From positions 7,256,501 to 7,320,500 of the forward strand of contig OZ018412.1 in assembly GCA_963969595.1 (NCBI GenBank): a DNA stretch of 64,000 bases, in the 5' to 3' direction. The notes below the pieces were generated by a model. The model did no database searches. It was not told where the DNA came from and saw only the letters and a list, made by a program, of their open reading frames with translations. Below, in pieces: positions 60,452-64,000 of the stretch. The stretch is from Neckera pumila (taxonomy: Eukaryota; Streptophyta; Bryopsida; Hypnales; Neckeraceae). How positions within the stretch are numbered: position 1 is the stretch's first letter; every line of letters begins with the position of its first letter. The translations under genes and the position numbers were made by a program.

Positions 60452-63320
60452 TGTACCTTTTTGTGTAGTACTAGGCAATTATGTTATAGGCATTTATAAT
60501 TGAATCCCCTTTTGTGGTTAATGTTTTTGTTGTCAATCTACTTCTTAAAAATACACCATTTCCAATTTTTACAAGTTCTTTAAGTGTTTGCCCAAGTGGT
60601 TAGAAATATGAATTGTTGCCAAGTGATGACCATTTCATTATCTCATTGCATTTGTATTCACAAAAAATTGGCCACCAAACTCCCTAGATTTGAACCCTAT
60701 AGAATACAGAAAGAATTTATGAAAACCCAAGTTCAAAATTATTATTGGTCATAGAAGATGGATACATGGTTGTTACAATTCAATATGCACGGGAAGGAGT
60801 CTCTAAAGACATATTTGGTGTTCTCTTTATTTTCCACAATGCCTCAAAAAATGAGTTTGGTATTGATATCTAACGTGGTAGTACTAAATGGTTGACGTTA
60901 GGCTTAAAAAAGCCAAAAAGTTATACATTTTAATTTTTTTCTATGTCCAAATATTACATAATTTGAAAATCGATTCTCAAAATTTTCCAATACACTTTAT
61001 GGTTCTCAGTTTCATGAAATTCTTGAATGTATTAGATTAATTTCAATTTTGTACTCCACATTGTTGAAGTTCAAAGTATATGTGTCCATAATGCCAAGTC
61101 CAGTTTTCAAAGCAGACTTGTCAACATTCCATTGGATAGTCAAAAAAACATTGTAACTCATAACATAGCCTCTCTTTCTACACCCTTAAATTTACAAAAA
61201 AGTACAAATATGAACATCTATAATGAATAATTAGACTTGGTATAATTTCCCATAATGCTCTTAAGACTCTCAACTCTCAAGCATTATCTAAAATAACCGA
61301 CTCATTTCCAACCACTTAAGCAATTACGCATATTTACAGCACAGGTTTTTTGAGTGCCAAATTTCTCCCATGTACAAAAATAGAGTTTATAAAGATTGCA
61401 TATTTTTCCAAAATATATTACCAAAAAACGTAATTACTAATAATTTTTAAGTGGAAGATTCTCTTAGACCTATAATGGTGATATAGACCTTTCTATTTGT
61501 GACCATAGGTTGATTACAAAATTGACCAAGGGTTGGTTACAATATTGACCACATTACAGCCAATCATGTTGCGCCACACCTACTTCAAGAATTAAGCCAC
61601 AAATTCACAGAAAGACAATAATCTATATTACCAAAATGGTAGGGGGAGATCAAAAAGGGGTCGACTACCTTAGTCCATAACATTGTTGCTTGGTACCGTA
61701 CTTCTAGCAATGAAGGCTGCGGATCAAGAGCAGTGTTCTCAAAATAGGTTTAGGTCAATTCACCAATTGGCTATCACCGTGAGACTAGGGAGGGTATTCC
61801 TGCGACCTTGTATTATCGTGGTAGGACCAACCTGCTAAACTTTGAAATTTGAAGTTTGAGTTTTGGATACTTTATTTTTCTTGGTAAAAATAGAGTTGCG
61901 ACAAGGGAGGATTTGTGGTAGAGCTTGCATGGCTACTACTAGTCTTTTTTAGTGTCTCCAATTGCTCACCTCATGAAAGAATATGTGAACATTTGCGACA
62001 AAATGGCAATGTGACTTTGAAATTGCAAAGATTGCTTATTTGGTTTAAATGTGAAATAATGGAAACCAGAAACATGAAGAGAATACAATTGCACACGTTG
62101 AAAACTGAAAGCTTGAAGCCAAACATTCAAAATTGAGATTGCAAACTGGAAATTGAAAATTGAAAGTTTGGAAATACAAACTTGCATTAATTAGGGAATT
62201 GAAATCTATTTGCAAAAAGCAAGACTGCCCGTTTGTAGTAGGGTGATTGCAAGAAACGTTTGTGGCTCAAAACGCAATTTTTGGCATGGGACTAGCAGTA
62301 CTATGTTTCCACAGCGCCCCTATAGATCTCAACCGTTGATTCAAGGTGTCTGCAAATCTCAACCGTCGATTCAATATTATGTAGTACTATGTAGTACTAT
62401 AGAATGCTACAAAGTACTACAGAAGCCACTGGGAGCAGAAAATAGCAAAAAAAGAATTTGTGCACCTTTTTATTTTTAATAATTCAAAAAAAATAAAAAT
62501 AAAAAATAAAAAAATTCCATTTTGCTAGAAAAGATTGCACTTGCATTGCACCAAAAAAATAATGTGGGAAATTTTTTCCCTCTTTGTAACCTTCACAGAA
62601 AGGAAGGTCACTTTGACCCCATGTGGACAATTGACATGTTGCGGTTTTCATAAAAATTCATTGTCAATCTTTGTAATGTTAGTAGACCTCCAATATGTCC
62701 AATTTGTGGCTTCAAATTTGCATTTTTGGGTCAAAAATAGGACTCAAAACCCCCAAAATGGCCAAAGTAGACATCCAATCGGGGGCAATTTAAAAATAAT
62801 AAACTAATTTAACAAAATTAAAAAAAAATATTCAATGTCTGCAACTACCGTATGTATCTTCTTTCCAAATTTTACGCCAAATGGACAAACGGTGCAAAAG
62901 TTATGAGCAAAAAATCACCCATCCGAGGGCAAGAGGACAAAAAATAGGACAAGTGTTTCTTGCAATTTCCTAATATTAGTGGGACCTGCACACAAGACAA
63001 ACAAACAACATTACAACTACAAGCTAGATTAGAAGAGAACAACAAGTCCTGAACAGCTGCCACAATACAATAACAATTTTTAGACTTTGATGATGCTCTG
63101 ATAGACTTTGGTGATGTTGTGCCACACTTCACCGATGCTTTGCCAAACTTCAGTGATGCTCTCCCGCACTCCAGCTTATGACTATGTGCAACAGAAAGCA
63201 CATCACACCAAAGACACTGATTGTCAAGGAAACTCTTCAAATTTGAGATGAGAATCCAGCAAAATCTCATGAAAACTAAAGTACATAGAAACAGGAGGAT
63301 ACTGATGAGCTGTGGCCAAC
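60452..63320. other. Spacer with short repeats, no gene recognised
   Basis: No supported gene. Small direct repeats include TCTGCAAATCTCAACCG (62339-62370 region) and TATGTAGTACTATGTAGTAC (about 62379). The 62872-63270 minus-strand frame shows no motif but may be flanking sequence of the transposase remnant. Confidence 0.4.
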
Positions 63321-63980
63321 CTACAGATCACCATGTCGACCATTTTTCACAGCATTTCTCCATGAGTCAATGGCCTGCTTATACAGAAAAGTCTCCAAAG
63401 AACAAAACTTTTGCCCAAACAATTTGATCACAAGCGGCAAGTGCTTGCCCAAATGATTTCGGTGGCAGGACTTAAGGAATTTCAAGGTATAATTGAAGCA
63501 CCTCTCATCCTCCACTGAGCCCGAGACCATGCAGCAACCAATCTTGGCAACCTTGAAGTACTCAAATATCAAGTGGCCCAAGTGCCGTGATTGTGAGAGG
63601 TTTCTCTACAACTTGATTACTGGATTCACATAGAAGGGCGGTCCAAGTGTTGCATCAACATTTGATTTCATTGTCACTTTGAAGAGACTCTATTGATTGT
63701 CAAGCTTGGAAGAAGACAACATTTCAAGGGCTGTATAAGGGCATCCACATCCAGGCTTCCTACATTCAAGAGCTGGGTATGGCAGTAAAACTTCTGAAGC
63801 ACTGATAAGTGCTTCGGAAAACTTACATTTGCCCCTTCCTGTTTCCAGTATTTGGAGTAGATGTTGCCGAAGGCATCAAGTAACTCTTGTTGGGGAAATC
63901 ATTTGTTAAGTTTGTCACAAAGGGACTGAGCAATCTTTCCATTGAACAAGGCCAACAAGGACTGAGAGAAGTGCAATACA
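63321..63980 (-). pseudogene. Broken hAT-like transposase, C-terminal half
   Basis: The minus-strand frame 63581-63321 reads FEYFKVAKIGCCMVSGSVEDERCFNYTLKFLKS...HLPLVIKLF, matching the hAT C-terminal dimerisation pattern seen in plant DUF4371/ZNF862-like transposases (GSVEDERTFS...LRNRL..HLPLVV). Upstream, about 63976-63685, another frame reads ELLDAFGNIYSKYWKQEG, typical of the segment preceding it, with in-frame stops. The two parts are in different frames and the N-terminal half is beyond the window, so this copy is inactive. Confidence 0.65.
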
Positions 63981-64000
63981 AAACAAACAAGTGAACAACC

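Overview
The window looks like nuclear DNA of a land plant. It is AT-rich, with compact multi-exon genes (GT-AG introns, mostly 60-830 nt) separated by transposon-filled spacers. The gene content includes a PLS-class PPR protein with a full DYW domain, a PRA1 family protein, a plastid-type Trp/Tyr permease, an ASHR2-like SET protein and a plant homologue of cyanobacterial LdpA. A radial-spoke-head-1-like MORN protein implies motile, ciliated sperm. Short introns, few genes and the DYW protein style suggest a bryophyte, most likely a moss; the species is inference.

Layout: 1-21.5 kb holds no convincing host gene and is built from nested DNA transposons, MITEs, one LINE remnant and a segmental duplication. 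22.1-36.0 kb is a gene island: RSP1-like MORN gene (-), LdpA homologue (+), dimethylarginine dimethylaminohydrolase DDAH (-), SET/MYND gene (+). The first two and the last two form head-to-head pairs. 40.1 kb has an intronless PRA1 gene. 45.4-49.3 kb has the PPR-DYW gene (-), whose 5' exons carry an OSB-type PDF motif. 53.7-56.1 kb has the four-exon permease (+). 56.2-64 kb returns to transposon-rich DNA and ends in a broken hAT-like transposase.

The main discovery candidate is a set of element families flanked by TTAA, with ends reading TTAACCCCTAAAGGACC or close variants. About ten copies in three sequence types make up much of the flanks. Nested copies plus uninterrupted paralogues in the same window show insertion into a single TTAA that is then present on both sides. 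That is the signature of the piggyBac superfamily, which is little reported from land plants. No transposase is visible, so these copies are non-autonomous. The second candidate is the apparent fusion of an organellar single-stranded-DNA-binding (OSB/PDF) motif to a DYW editing factor. Other items are a 778-bp near-complete palindrome with a confirmed TA target duplication, an Emigrant/pogo-like MITE, two MITEs with shared CTACACT ends, and a two-copy MITE with long terminal inverted repeats.

All exon models were built by hand from splice signals, reading phase and family knowledge. No searches or computations were run.
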